A DNA stretch of 45,177 bases from JBFELO01 sp041552055 (GCA_041552055.1 JBFELO010000021.1:1-45177); one strand, 5' to 3'; shown: positions 1 to 8,873, counted from the stretch's first letter. Numbers and translations: made by a program. Notes: generated by a model not told the origin, from the letters alone.

Positions 1-172
1 ACTCCCTTCGTGGTCACGGACAACGCGTGTCGATCGGAAGTCATTCGATCATCGTTGTCCCGATAGTGATTGTCCGCTGACCGTCCGCTTCGTTACACGT
101 CGGACCGCGGGTTGCCGTGTGGAACCGGGCAGGGAAGGCGGCGTATGTAGAATCGATCGGAGGAGACAGACG

Positions 173-1246
173 ATGCCGCACGATGACAGGACGCGCCGGA
201 GGTTCATGGGCGACATGCTGGGGCTGTGCCTGGCGGGTCCGGCCGCGGTGAGGGGCCTTGCAGCGAAAGCAACACCGCCGGATGAGTGTTTTTCGATTCG
301 CAAACGCCTGCCGAATCCGTTTATGGAGAACGGGAAACCGGTCGTGGTCATGGTGCGGGGCAGCGACTTTGCCGCCATGCTGGCGAGGGGGATGGAGCTG
401 CTCGGCGGCTTCGCCCGGTTCGGCGACCACCGAAGGGTGATCGTCAAGCCGAACTTCGTCTTCGACAGGCGGACGCACTACCCCACGACTACCGACGAAG
501 CATCGGTCCTGACCACGGTGGAGTACCTCCAGAAGGAGGGCTTCGGCAGGATTACCGTGGCGGATCGCAGGGCGAACAGGTCACACGGCAGGGCCGGCGG
601 CAAGTTCGACTGGAGCGGGCTGAACGACAGGGCCGAGGCAGGTGGGTTCGTGACCGACTCCCTGATGGACGACTCCGAGGCCGAGACCGTCATGGTCAGG
701 GACGAGAACTGGCGACAGATGCCGTCGATCGGGGTCATCAAGAAGATCTACGACGCCGACCTCATCATCAACATGCCGACGGTCAAGAGGCACACCATGA
801 CCAATCTCACCTGCTCACTGAAGAACGTGATGGGCGTGCTCGACGTGCCGACGACCGAGAACATGCACCTGTGGGGCGAGGCGAACAAGGCGCGGCGCGA
901 GTCGATGCCCCCCGACGAGGTGACGCGGCGGCTGTGCCTGACCATCGCGGAGGCGGCGATGGCGGTCAGTCCCGAGATGACGGTGATCGACGCGAGGAAG
1001 GTGCTGTGTCGGGATCATCTGAGCGTTCGCAGCGGCGAGCCCAGGCAGGCGAACCGGTTGATCCTCAGCGGCGATCCGGTCGCCGCCGACATCTGTGCCG
1101 CGCGAGTGTTGAAAGAGGTGAACGAGCCGTACGAGCTGGCGTTCACCCGGGACACCTTCGACTACGCAGCCGAGCTCGGGATCGGTGTCGCGGATCCCTC
1201 CGGCTTCGTGGTCAAGGAGGTCGACCTGCCCGCCGACGGCGCCTGA
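173..1246 (+). CDS. Tat-exported DUF362 family protein
   Basis: About 357 residues. The N-terminus has a twin-arginine-type signal: several Arg followed by FMGDMLGLCLAG and an Ala-rich stretch ending near AA-K. The body has the DUF362 pattern: a conserved 'VIVKPNFV' strand, 'DADLIINMPTVKRHTMT' and 'SLKNVMGV', then 'VIDARKVL' and 'DPVAADICAARVL' near the C-terminus. I see no CxxC-rich ferredoxin extension, so this is the short form. ATG 173 is chosen over the open frame from 119 because GGAGGAG at 159-165 sits just upstream and the Arg-rich signal then lies at the very N-terminus. The gene is 65 bp ahead of the ammonia-lyase on the same strand and may be co-transcribed. The biochemical function of DUF362 proteins is unsettled; I assign only family and export. 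Confidence 0.85.
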   Translation: MPHDDRTRRRFMGDMLGLCLAGPAAVRGLAAKATPPDECFSIRKRLPNPFMENGKPVVVMVRGSDFAAMLARGMELLGGFARFGDHRRVIVKPNFVFDRRTHYPTTTDEASVLTTVEYLQKEGFGRITVADRRANRSHGRAGGKFDWSGLNDRAEAGGFVTDSLMDDSEAETVMVRDENWRQMPSIGVIKKIYDADLIINMPTVKRHTMTNLTCSLKNVMGVLDVPTTENMHLWGEANKARRESMPPDEVTRRLCLTIAEAAMAVSPEMTVIDARKVLCRDHLSVRSGEPRQANRLILSGDPVAADICAARVLKEVNEPYELAFTRDTFDYAAELGIGVADPSGFVVKEVDLPADGA

Positions 1247-1311
1247 GCCGTGGTCGTCGTCGGATTTTCTCGCCGACTCCCCGGAGAGCACGCGTCCTTC
1301 GGGGTTGGGTC

Positions 1312-2283
1312 ATGACCCGGACGGATGGAACGGGCATGAGGACGGCGGTTGACGAGGCCCATGAGCGCATCCGGCCGTTCGCGGTACGGACGCCCTGTCG
1401 CCTTTCGAAGGACCTCAGCCGGGCCGTCGGCGCAGAGGTCTTCCTCAAGCTTGAGAACCTCCAGCTCAGTGGCTCCTTCAAGCTGCGCGGGGTAGTGAAC
1501 AAGATCCGATCGCTGCCCCCCGACCGCTCGGCCCGACCGTTGATTGCCGCGTCCACCGGTAACCACGGGGCGGCGTTCGCGCACGCCCTCAGCGAGCTCG
1601 GGCTGGAGGGGCGCCTCTTCCTGCCGACTGGAGCCGCTGCTGCCAAGCTGCGCGTTATCGAGTCGTACGGGGTGCCCTACGAGCTGGTGGGAGATGACTG
1701 CGTGGACACCGAGATCCACGCCAGGGAGTTCGCCCGCGACCACGGCTTCATCCTGGTGCCGCCCTACAACGACCCGGCGGTGGTCGCCGGCCAGGGCACC
1801 ATCGCCGTCGAGCTGCTCGAAGAGCCGGAGAACTTTGACGCCGTGCTCGCGCCGGTCGGCGGCGGTGGGCTGATCTCCGGAATCGCGTCGTATCTCGCCA
1901 CGGCGGCCCCCGAGGTCGCGGTGATCGGTTGCCAGCCCGAGGCCTCCGCCGTGATGTACCACTCAGTCCAAGCGGGGATGATCATCACTGAGGAGAGCCG
2001 GCCGACCCTGGCGGACGCCACGGCCGGGGGTATCGAGCAGGGATCGATCACCTTCGATCTCTGTCGACGGCACGTGGACCGCTTCGTCCTGCTGTCCGAG
2101 GAGGAGATCGCCGAGGCGATCCGGCTGGTCCACGAGAGTGAGGCCATGGTGATCGAGGGCGGCGCCGCCCTGGCGGTGGCCGGTGCCCTGAAAGACAGGC
2201 GCACGCTCGCGGGCACGCGTGTCGTCCTCATCATTACCGGCTCGAGGATCGACGACGACGTGCTGCGACGGATCCTCGTATGA
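1312..2283 (+). CDS. PLP-dependent threonine/serine ammonia-lyase (fold type II)
   Basis: 323 residues, matching the catabolic-type enzyme that lacks a C-terminal ACT regulatory domain. The reaction is deamination of Thr to 2-oxobutanoate or of Ser to pyruvate; related hydroxy-amino-acid lyases or racemases cannot be excluded. The PLP lysine is K57 in 'SGSFKLRG', the substrate loop is 'STGNHGAA', and the phosphate-binding Gly loop 'GGGGLISG' lies near residue 183. Late motifs 'EGGAALAVAGAL' and 'ITGSRIDDD' also fit. The start is uncertain: ATG 1312 has a weak ribosome site, and ATG 1336 would trim eight residues without touching the fold. An open frame runs far upstream to 286 but overlaps DUF362 and is not coding. 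The aminotransferase follows 64 bp downstream, suggesting an amino-acid catabolic unit. Confidence 0.9.
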   Translation: MTRTDGTGMRTAVDEAHERIRPFAVRTPCRLSKDLSRAVGAEVFLKLENLQLSGSFKLRGVVNKIRSLPPDRSARPLIAASTGNHGAAFAHALSELGLEGRLFLPTGAAAAKLRVIESYGVPYELVGDDCVDTEIHAREFARDHGFILVPPYNDPAVVAGQGTIAVELLEEPENFDAVLAPVGGGGLISGIASYLATAAPEVAVIGCQPEASAVMYHSVQAGMIITEESRPTLADATAGGIEQGSITFDLCRRHVDRFVLLSEEEIAEAIRLVHESEAMVIEGGAALAVAGALKDRRTLAGTRVVLIITGSRIDDDVLRRILV

Positions 2284-2347
2284 TTCGGGTCATCGGCCCC
2301 TGTCAAGTGAGCGTCATCTGCATTGATCGCGTGCGGGAGGCAGCGCA

Positions 2348-3466
2348 GTGAAGTTTCCGATCTTCGAGCTCGAACGGGTGCAATCCCTGTACGAGAACAC
2401 CGTCGACTGCAACCTGACGGAGAGCGGCTTCCACCCGTTCACCCTCGGCGAGCTGCTCACACCGGATCAACTGGCCGAGCTCCACGACACCGTGCTCGGC
2501 TACGGGCAGACCAACGGCTCGGTCTCCCTGCGCGAGTGCATCGCCGCCCTCTACCCGGAGCTGAACGCCGACAACGTGCTGGTGACCAACGGCTCGTCCG
2601 AGGCCAACTTCGTCGTCTGCCACACCCTGTTGGAGCCCGGCGACGAGGTTGTGATGATGGTCCCCAACTACATGCAGATCTGGGGCATCGCCGAGGAAAT
2701 GGGTGCGGTGCCGATCGCCTTCCACCTGCGGGAGGAGGGCGGCTGGGCACCGGATTTGGACGAGCTGCGGCGCGTCGTGGGCGAGCGCACGCGCCTCATC
2801 ACAGTGTGCAACCCCAACAACCCGACGGGCCACACCCTCGCCATGGACGACATGCGCGAGATCGTGGCCACCGCCGAGCGGGTAGGAGCCTGGGTGCACG
2901 CCGACGAGGTCTACCGCGGCGCCGAGCTCGACGGCGTCGAGATCGAGAGCTTCGTCGGGCTCGGCGATCGGGTGATCGCCACCGGCGGCCTCTCCAAGGC
3001 CTACGCGCTGCCCGGGCTGCGCCTCGGCTGGCTGGCAGGACCGGCGGAGACGATCGCGACCTCGTGGGCGTACCGCGATTACACCTCGATCACCGCCGGC
3101 ATCCTCAGCCACACCGTCGCCGAGATCGCCCTCGCTCCGGATGTCCGCCCGAAGATCCTCGCGCGCAATCGGGCCATGCTTGCCGACCACCTCGAGCTCA
3201 CCCGAGACTGGGTCGCGGCGCACGGCGAGCTGCTGCGCTTCATCCCACCCAAGGCCGGCGGCATGGCCTTCATGCACTACGACCTCGACATCAACTCGAG
3301 CGAGCTGTCCGACTGGCTGCGGACCGAATACAGCGTCTTTATCCTAGCCGGTGATTGCTACGGCATGGACCACTACTTCCGCATCGGCATCGGCACGGAG
3401 AGGACGGCTCTCCACGCCGGCCTGGAGAGAGTATCGAGCGCCCTGAAGGAGCGGTTCGGGGTGTGA
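2348..3466 (+). CDS. Class I/II PLP aminotransferase
   Basis: 372 residues, full length for fold type I aminotransferases. The GTG start at 2348 is set by GGGAGG at 2335-2340. Visible motifs are 'TNGSSEANF' (cofactor pocket), 'NPNNPTGHT' near residue 155, 'ADEVYRG' (the Asp that binds the pyridine nitrogen), and 'GGLSKAYALPGLRLGW', whose K217 should form the Schiff base with PLP and whose Arg is a phosphate ligand. The C-terminal 'FRIGIG' supplies the substrate carboxylate Arg. The N-terminus ('FELERVQSLYENTVDCNLTES') resembles aspartate-aminotransferase-like and capreomycidine-synthase-like members, but substrate cannot be read from sequence. It sits directly behind the ammonia-lyase on the same strand. 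Confidence 0.9.
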   Translation: MKFPIFELERVQSLYENTVDCNLTESGFHPFTLGELLTPDQLAELHDTVLGYGQTNGSVSLRECIAALYPELNADNVLVTNGSSEANFVVCHTLLEPGDEVVMMVPNYMQIWGIAEEMGAVPIAFHLREEGGWAPDLDELRRVVGERTRLITVCNPNNPTGHTLAMDDMREIVATAERVGAWVHADEVYRGAELDGVEIESFVGLGDRVIATGGLSKAYALPGLRLGWLAGPAETIATSWAYRDYTSITAGILSHTVAEIALAPDVRPKILARNRAMLADHLELTRDWVAAHGELLRFIPPKAGGMAFMHYDLDINSSELSDWLRTEYSVFILAGDCYGMDHYFRIGIGTERTALHAGLERVSSALKERFGV

Positions 3467-3479
3467 CGTCGGGATGTCC

Positions 3480-4514
3480 TCAGGAGCCTGAGTCCGCCTT
3501 CTCGAACCGCAGCGGGTACCAGACCATGGTCATCGTGCGGCGGTCGAACAGGATCAGGCCACCGCTGTCGGCCCCGACCAGAATGAACGACGGCGGGAGA
3601 TCCTGTGGCGCCCCCTCGACCGGGATCCAGGCCGCGCCGTCGAGCGCGAGCCGGACAAGGATCTGCGTCCAGGAGGTCGGGTCTTTGTAGTCGGACCCCT
3701 CCGAGAGCAGGGCGTACACCTCGTCCCCCGGGGCCGTCACCAGCCACGCCTTCAGCAGCTGCTCGACATCGGGCAGCCTGATGCGCTCCCGCACCTCCCC
3801 TTCCGAGTCGAAGCTGACGAGCTCGTCGACGGCTGGCAGCCAGAGCCGGATCTCGCCCTCGCCGGGCAGGAAGTGACCCTGGCGGCAACACCTCTTGAGA
3901 CCGGTGGGGTTGACCGATTCGGGGAACGTGGATCGCGGCAGCGAGCTCGACATGAGCGCGCCTGAGGCGTCATACCGGTAGACCAGGTCGTAGTCGCGGT
4001 CATTCTTGATCCTTGCAGAATCTCTGCCCAGGCACCAGGTTGTGCCCTCCGCATCGCCTTGCAGGTCGCAACAGTGGACTGATCCGATGGGCACGGAGCG
4101 GACCAGTTCGTGCGACCCGAGGTCGTACTCGGCCAGGATGAAGGATGATGCCTCGACGTACGCTGTCATGACCAGTCGGTCCGGGGCGCGCAGGGTCGCG
4201 TCGATGACGTGGCCGTCCCACGGATAGGGGAGGTCGATGCCCGGAGTTCGCTTGAGAATCTCGCGTCCGTTGTCGTCCGTCACGACCAGCACGTCGTGCT
4301 TGGTTCTGTCCTCGGACGGCGAGGGCGCCCTGCGGAGGACCACCTGTCCCATCTCCGGCGTGAGCGCGTAGTCGTGCGGTGCTCCGCCGAGTGACACGTG
4401 CAGCTGTCAGAGGTCCGAGTCGAGGATCGAGACACCGTCATCGGCCGCAAAGGCTAGAGCCGTACCGAACAGGAGGATGGGCAGGGCGACGAGGACGATC
4501 GAAGAACGTTCCAT
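3480..4514 (-). pseudogene. Exported beta-propeller-like protein interrupted by in-frame TGA
   Basis: The reading frame starts at ATG 4514-4512, preceded by GGAGGCGG, and encodes a clean signal peptide (MERSSIVLVALPILLFGTAL, then AFA-A). After 35 codons it meets TGA at 4409-4407. The same frame then stays open for a further 309 codons to 3480. The downstream part has repeated WD/TolB-like short strands ('LAEYDLGSHELVRSV', 'LVRLALDGAAWIPVEG', 'ILFDRRTMTMVWYP'), consistent with a six-bladed-propeller type protein. Because frame and spacing are kept, a single base change (for example TGG or CGA to TGA) explains it best. A GTG at 4397 could restart translation, but the product would lack its signal peptide. 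Function is unknown. It could also be a sequencing error. Confidence 0.7.
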
Positions 4515-4656
4515 AATTCCGCCTCCAGTGCGCTCTCGGGTGTTCGAAAAATCGAGTCTTCTGTGCACAACGAAGCTGACATCACCCATGATACGGAGCG
4601 GCGGGCCGGACCATCTGCCGTAACCTTTTGCGCCGCGATCCGTCTTGAGGCATGAG

Positions 4657-5244
4657 ATGGAGAGTCGTCGATTCGAGATCGCCGTCGGTCGGCACCTGCG
4701 AAGAACGGTGACACTCGCGCCCCTGCTGATTGCGGTCACGGCCGTCGCGGGGTGCGCCACCGCCCGTACGTCGTCGCAGGTCGCCGGCAGCTTCGTTGCC
4801 TCGGCGCCTGGGTGCGCGCTCGAGCGTGAGTCCCGATTGGTCCTGGGCAGGGCCTCGATGGCGATCGTTCGCGGGCTTGCCGGGCTCGCCGATGACGAAA
4901 TGGACGAGGAGACGCGCGAGATCCTCCGCGGAGTGCGCCGGGTCGAGGTCGTCACCTACCGGGTAGGGCCGGAGTGTGACTTTCGCCACCCGCCGGCGCT
5001 GCCGAGCCGGCTGACCGACCAGGGGTGGCGGGCGGTGGTGTCCACGGCGGAGGGTGCCGGCGAGTCGAGCTGGGTTCTCACCCGCCAGGGTCCGGACGGC
5101 GTGACCTCCGGCATGCTGGTCGTCGCCCTCGATCACCACGAGCTCGAGGTGGTACGGCTCGACGGCGACATCGACCGCGTGCTCGTCGCGGCTACCGCCG
5201 ACGACCCCTCGACCGTGCGTAGGCTGTTCCACAGCGACGCGTGA
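4657..5244 (+). CDS. DUF4252-type lipoprotein
   Basis: 195 residues. The N-terminus is a lipoprotein signal: basic stretch, hydrophobic core, then 'VAGC' with C33 as the lipidated cysteine, so the protein should be membrane-anchored on the periplasmic side. The body fits DUF4252: 'ILRGVRRVEVVTYRV', then 'DQGWRAVVSTAEG', 'GMLVVALDHHELEVVRLDGDID' near the C-terminus. ATG 4657 is preferred over TTG 4645 because TTGAGG at 4645-4650 then serves as the ribosome site. It is transcribed divergently from the interrupted propeller gene and faces the MATE gene tail-to-tail with a 36 bp gap. DUF4252 proteins are exported proteins without a proven activity; no catalytic residues are evident. Confidence 0.75.
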   Translation: MESRRFEIAVGRHLRRTVTLAPLLIAVTAVAGCATARTSSQVAGSFVASAPGCALERESRLVLGRASMAIVRGLAGLADDEMDEETREILRGVRRVEVVTYRVGPECDFRHPPALPSRLTDQGWRAVVSTAEGAGESSWVLTRQGPDGVTSGMLVVALDHHELEVVRLDGDIDRVLVAATADDPSTVRRLFHSDA

Positions 5245-5280
5245 GGTACTGAAGACACGACCTCGCCTAGCGTGGTGTCG

Positions 5281-6639
5281 TCAGGCATCCCCGACCGAGC
5301 GGAGCAGGGCGGGGTAGCGGACGGCGAGGGTCACGCCCCGGACCACGAAGAAGACCAGGAAGGCGATCCACAGCCCGTGGTTCTGCAGCGGTCCCCACAG
5401 GAGCCACCAGATGCCGAGGTAGATACAGAACGACACGATCATCGCGTTGCGCATGTCGGCGGTCCTGGTGGCGCCGATGAAGATGCCGTCGAGCTGGAAG
5501 CACCAGACGCCGACGACGGGGTGGAGCACTGCGTACGGCAGGAACCGGCGGGCGAACTCGCGCACTTCGGCGACGTTGGTCAGGGCGTCGATGATGGCGG
5601 CGCCGAGCAGGGCAAATGCGAGGGTGGTGGCAGCGGCGGTGGCCACGGCCAGGGTAGACGACAGCCGAACGGCGTGTCGCAGCTGTGGGCGACTTTTCCG
5701 TCCCACCGCCTGCCCCACCAGCGCCTCGGTGGCAAAGGCGAAGCCGTCCAGGAAGAACGCCGAGAACGCCAGGAACTGGAGCAGGACGTGGTTGGCCGCG
5801 AGCACGGCGTCACCGGCCCGGGCGCCCTGTCGGGTGAACCACGCAAAGGCCGAGATCAGGAGCACCGTGCGCAGGAAGATGTCCTGGTTGACGCGGAGGG
5901 TGGCGAGCAGTGGCCGGGGTCGGAGCAGACCGGGCAGATCCACCGCAGGAGCACTGCGCAGTGAGCCGCTCGACCGCAGCTTGAAAGCTACCAGCGCGAG
6001 CGCCAGCAGCGCCGCCGACCACTCCGAGATCAGGGTGCCGATGGCGACGCCCCGCACCCCCCAGCCGAAGCCGACCACGAAGAGCAGGTCGAGGGCGATG
6101 TTGAGCGCGTTGAGGAAGATCTGCAGCACGAGCACGGAGCGGCTGTCGCGCAGCCCGATGAGCCAGCCGAGCACCGCGTACCCGACTAGGGTGGCCGGCG
6201 CTCCCCAGATTCGGATCGAGAAGTAGGACCTGGCCAGCCGCTCGATCTCGGGGCTGGTCTCGAACACCATGAAGGCGCCCGCCGCCAGCGGCCGCTGAAG
6301 TGCGATCAGCAGCGCCGCCAGCGCCAGCGCGATCACCAGGGCGCGGCCGAGCGCGGCGCGCACCTCGGCCGAGTCGCCGGCGCCGTCGGCCTGGGCGGTG
6401 AGGCCGGTGGTTCCCATGCGCAGGAAACCGAGACCCCAGTAGATGAAGCTGAAGATCTGTGCGCCGATGGCGATGGCGCCGAGCGGGGCCGTCTGCCCGA
6501 GGTGACCGATCACCGCGGTGTCGACCACGCCGAGCAGGGGAACCGCGATGTTCGCCAGGATGATCGGCCAGGCGATACGCATGACCCGGCGGTAGCCGAG
6601 TCGATCCGGGCCTGGAGAGCCTTGCGGCGTGGCGTCCAC
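5281..6639 (-). CDS. MATE family (DinF-like) multidrug/toxin exporter
   Basis: 452 residues with about twelve hydrophobic segments and the two-lobed MATE pattern. Each half opens with a similar helix: 'MRIAWPIILANIAVPLLGVVDTAVIGHLG' in the first half, and 'FSAFFLDGFAFATEALVGQAVGR' in the second. The motif 'DTAVIGHL' and the second-half 'FATEALVGQAVG' are typical of the DinF/eukaryotic-like branch, which exchanges cations for organic cations or other small molecules at the inner membrane. The annotated start is GTG 6639; ATG at the 'MRIAWP' position (20 codons in) is an alternative that would start right at the first membrane helix. No neighbour suggests a particular substrate. Confidence 0.9.
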   Translation of the reverse strand: MDATPQGSPGPDRLGYRRVMRIAWPIILANIAVPLLGVVDTAVIGHLGQTAPLGAIAIGAQIFSFIYWGLGFLRMGTTGLTAQADGAGDSAEVRAALGRALVIALALAALLIALQRPLAAGAFMVFETSPEIERLARSYFSIRIWGAPATLVGYAVLGWLIGLRDSRSVLVLQIFLNALNIALDLLFVVGFGWGVRGVAIGTLISEWSAALLALALVAFKLRSSGSLRSAPAVDLPGLLRPRPLLATLRVNQDIFLRTVLLISAFAWFTRQGARAGDAVLAANHVLLQFLAFSAFFLDGFAFATEALVGQAVGRKSRPQLRHAVRLSSTLAVATAAATTLAFALLGAAIIDALTNVAEVREFARRFLPYAVLHPVVGVWCFQLDGIFIGATRTADMRNAMIVSFCIYLGIWWLLWGPLQNHGLWIAFLVFFVVRGVTLAVRYPALLRSVGDA

Positions 6640-7092
6640 CGGGCGACTATAGCGAACGTCTCATCGTGGCGAGGACTGCGTGAGGCACCCGAACACCCGC
6701 GCGGTCGAGGCGGGCTGGCAGATCATCCTCATTGATCTCGTTCCTGCTCGGCTTCGACGATCCCAACTCCTTCTTCAGGGCCCTTCACGCCTGGACCGGA
6801 GAAACGCCGGCGCGCGTGCGGGCTGGGCATACGCCCTGACCCGAACATGCACGATCCGGTCAAAACGCGATCTGGGAATAGTTTGCTATTCGCCAGCCGT
6901 TGTGTCATATTGGCGAATCGGTCGAAGACAGGCAGTGTTGCCACGTCACGGGCCGGTTTGAAACTCGCAGGGTCCTTCAGTGACCCGAACGGCAGTCCCC
7001 CCGGCAGTTCTCCCGTTCACAATCCAGCCGGAAACGACACGCAGCGCACCTGCGGCGTCTTGTCGTGTGCCTGCAGAAAGAAACAGTGACTT
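6640..7092. other. Long intergenic leader before the DEAD-box helicase
   Basis: This 453 bp stretch separates the divergently transcribed MATE and helicase genes. Overlapping short frames exist on the plus strand but have no recognisable protein, no ribosome site and no natural composition. It holds the candidate promoter/inverted repeat at 6883-6918. If transcription starts just after it, the helicase mRNA would have a leader of about 175 nt, a size often seen for cold-responsive RNA-helicase mRNAs. I see no known riboswitch. Confidence 0.6.
6883..6918 (+). promoter_or_regulatory. Candidate sigma70 promoter overlapped by an inverted repeat
   Basis: TTGCTA at 6883-6888 and CATATT at 6906-6911 are 17 bp apart, each matching four of six consensus positions. 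ATTCGCCA at 6888-6895 and TGGCGAAT at 6911-6918 form a perfect 8 bp inverted repeat whose arm centres are 23 bp apart, about two helical turns. The arms cover the edges of both promoter elements, as an operator for a dimeric repressor would. The local AT-rich dip also supports a promoter. The repeat could instead act as an RNA hairpin if the start lies further upstream. Target gene would be the helicase at 7093. Confidence 0.45.
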
Positions 7093-8394
7093 TTGAGATT
7101 CAGTGACCTTCAGCTCGATCCCGCCCTCATGCGCGGGATCAGCGACATGGGCTTCGAGGAGCCCACCCCCATTCAGGCGGCAGCGCTGCCCCCTGCGCTC
7201 TCCGGGCGCGACATTCTCGGCTCCGCCATGACCGGCAGCGGCAAGACCGCGGCCTTTGTGTTGCCGATCCTGCAGCGCCTACTGCGCTCGGCCGGCACGG
7301 CCGGAACCCGTGCCCTCGTCCTCACCCCGACACGCGAGCTCGCCGCCCAGGTTCACGGGCACCTCGTGGCGCTCGGCCGGCACAGCCGCATCACCGCGAC
7401 CACGGTGTTCGGCGGCGTCAAACCGGCGGCCCAGGTGCGGGCCCTCCGCTCGGGAGTCAACGTCGTGGTCGCGACTCCCGGCCGCCTGCTCGACCACATG
7501 GGGCAGCCGTGGTTTCGCATCGATCAACTCGAGGTGCTGGTCCTGGACGAGGCCGACCGCATGCTCGACATGGGCTTCCTTCCCGACATCCGTCGAATCC
7601 TCGCCCGACTTCCCGAACGCCGGCAGACCATGCTGTTCTCGGCCACTCTGCCGCGCCCGATCGTGGCTCTGAGCCGCGACCTGCTCATCCGGCCGGTCCG
7701 GCTCGACATCGAGCGTCGGACCGCTCCGGCCACCGGTGTTCGCCAGGCGGTCATGTCGGTTCCCGAGCAGCTCAAGAAAGGCCTGCTGCTCGAGATGTTG
7801 CACCGTGATGTGCACACCGCGCTCGTCTTCACCCGGACCAAACACCGTGCCAACCGGCTTGCCAAGTACCTCGACCGAGCAGGCATCCCATGTGACAGGA
7901 TTCACGGCAATCGTTCACAGCCGCAGCGCGAGTCCGCCCTGGCGGCGTTCAAGGCCGGTCGCATCCGCGTCCTGGTCGCCACCGACGTGGCGTCACGAGG
8001 CATCGACGTCGAGGCGCTGCCGCACGTGATCAACTTCGATGTGCCGGGCCAGCCAGAGGACTACATCCACCGCGTCGGGCGGACCGCTCGCGCCGGCGCC
8101 ATTGGCGACGCCCTGACCTTCGTGTCACCGTCCGAGGAGGGAGAGCTGAGGGCCATCGAACGGAAGGTCGGCCGGCGCATCGACCGCCGAAGATTGGACG
8201 ACTTCGAGCTCCGCCCGCCACATGGCGCGAGCGACGAGTCTGCCGACAGGCCAGCCCCCCGAGCCGGGCGAGCGAACCGAGGCGCCCGACCCGAAGCTCC
8301 TCGGGGGTACCGGCGTCGGGGCGCAGGAGGAGCAGCGTATGGGAGCTCGAAGAGATCACGGTCCGGGAGATTGCGCTCCAAGGCCGCGGCGTGA
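7093..8394 (+). CDS. DEAD-box RNA helicase, RhlE-like
   Basis: 433 residues. All helicase motifs are present in order: Q motif 'GFEEPTPIQ' (20-28), Walker A 'AMTGSGKT' (45-52), 'PTRELAAQ' (79-86), 'TPGR', DEAD (152-155), 'SAT', then the second RecA domain with 'LVFTRTKHRANRL', 'DVASRGIDV' and 'HRVGRTAR'. The tail after about residue 375 is Arg-rich and disordered, as in RhlE/CsdA-type enzymes, and should bind RNA non-specifically. The protein unwinds short RNA duplexes in the cytoplasm, probably in ribosome assembly or mRNA turnover. The start is a TTG at 7093, because the conserved N-terminal 'F.DL.L...L' lies immediately after it; no better ATG precedes the Q motif. An RRM protein follows 135 bp downstream. 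Confidence 0.93.
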   Translation: MRFSDLQLDPALMRGISDMGFEEPTPIQAAALPPALSGRDILGSAMTGSGKTAAFVLPILQRLLRSAGTAGTRALVLTPTRELAAQVHGHLVALGRHSRITATTVFGGVKPAAQVRALRSGVNVVVATPGRLLDHMGQPWFRIDQLEVLVLDEADRMLDMGFLPDIRRILARLPERRQTMLFSATLPRPIVALSRDLLIRPVRLDIERRTAPATGVRQAVMSVPEQLKKGLLLEMLHRDVHTALVFTRTKHRANRLAKYLDRAGIPCDRIHGNRSQPQRESALAAFKAGRIRVLVATDVASRGIDVEALPHVINFDVPGQPEDYIHRVGRTARAGAIGDALTFVSPSEEGELRAIERKVGRRIDRRRLDDFELRPPHGASDESADRPAPRAGRANRGARPEAPRGYRRRGAGGAAYGSSKRSRSGRLRSKAAA

Positions 8395-8529
8395 GCATGA
8401 ATCGAGATCAGTTGACTATCAGGTCGGCCACCGTGGTCGGCCAGCGATCCGGCGGGCAGCAGGCCCGCCCCAATGAGGAAACAGGGGTCCGCCAAGAGAG
8501 TCGGTGCCCCGGAAGAAGAGAGAGAGAAC

Positions 8530-8820
8530 ATGTCGAAGAAGTTGTTTGTTGGAAGCCTGAGCTGGAACACCGATGATCACGGCCTGCGTGCGGCGTTCGA
8601 GCCCCACGGTGAGATCACCGAAGCTATTGTGATCACCGATCGCGGTTCCGGCCGCTCCCGCGGTTTCGGTTTCGTGACCTTTGCCGAGGGCGAATCGGCC
8701 GACAAGGCCATCGCAGCCCTCAACGAGACCGAGCTGGATGGACGAACCATCAAGGTGGACGTCGCCCAGGAACGAACTCGCGACCGTGATGAAGGCCGAG
8801 CCAGCAATAGCCGCTGGTAG
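8530..8820 (+). CDS. Small single-RRM RNA-binding protein
   Basis: 96 residues forming one RRM: RNP2 'LFVGSL' at 5-10 and RNP1 'RGFGFVTF' at 44-51, with the aromatic residues that stack on RNA bases intact, followed by a short Arg/Asp tail rather than the glycine-rich tail of some cyanobacterial relatives. ATG 8530 is chosen over upstream in-frame codons because a purine-rich ribosome site (GAAGAGAGAGAG) precedes it and the RRM begins at once. Proteins of this kind are often cold-induced RNA chaperones. Its place directly after a DEAD-box helicase, with a strong terminator after it, suggests a two-gene RNA-remodelling unit. Confidence 0.93.
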   Translation: MSKKLFVGSLSWNTDDHGLRAAFEPHGEITEAIVITDRGSGRSRGFGFVTFAEGESADKAIAALNETELDGRTIKVDVAQERTRDRDEGRASNSRW

Positions 8821-8841
8821 GGCTTCCTGCGACCGGTATCG

Positions 8842-8873
8842 ACCCCCCTCCCCATGGAGGGGGGTTTCTTGTT
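8842..8873 (+). terminator. Strong intrinsic terminator after the RRM gene
   Basis: ACCCCCCTCC at 8842-8851 pairs perfectly with GGAGGGGGGT at 8856-8865 across a 4-nt loop, followed by TTTCTTGTT. This is a 10 bp GC-rich stem and U-rich tail, 21 bp after the stop codon. The reverse strand lacks a U-tract, so it serves the plus strand only. Confidence 0.9.

Noticed and set aside
286..1311. Long plus-strand open frame upstream of the ammonia-lyase that could make a 665-residue fusion
   Set aside because: It overlaps the well-supported DUF362 gene in another frame and its translation is Arg/Gly-rich without any fold; GC-rich codon bias keeps shadow frames open.
8842..8873. The RRM terminator as a bidirectional terminator also serving the SLC12-like gene
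   Set aside because: On the minus strand the hairpin is followed by CGATACC, with no U-tract.
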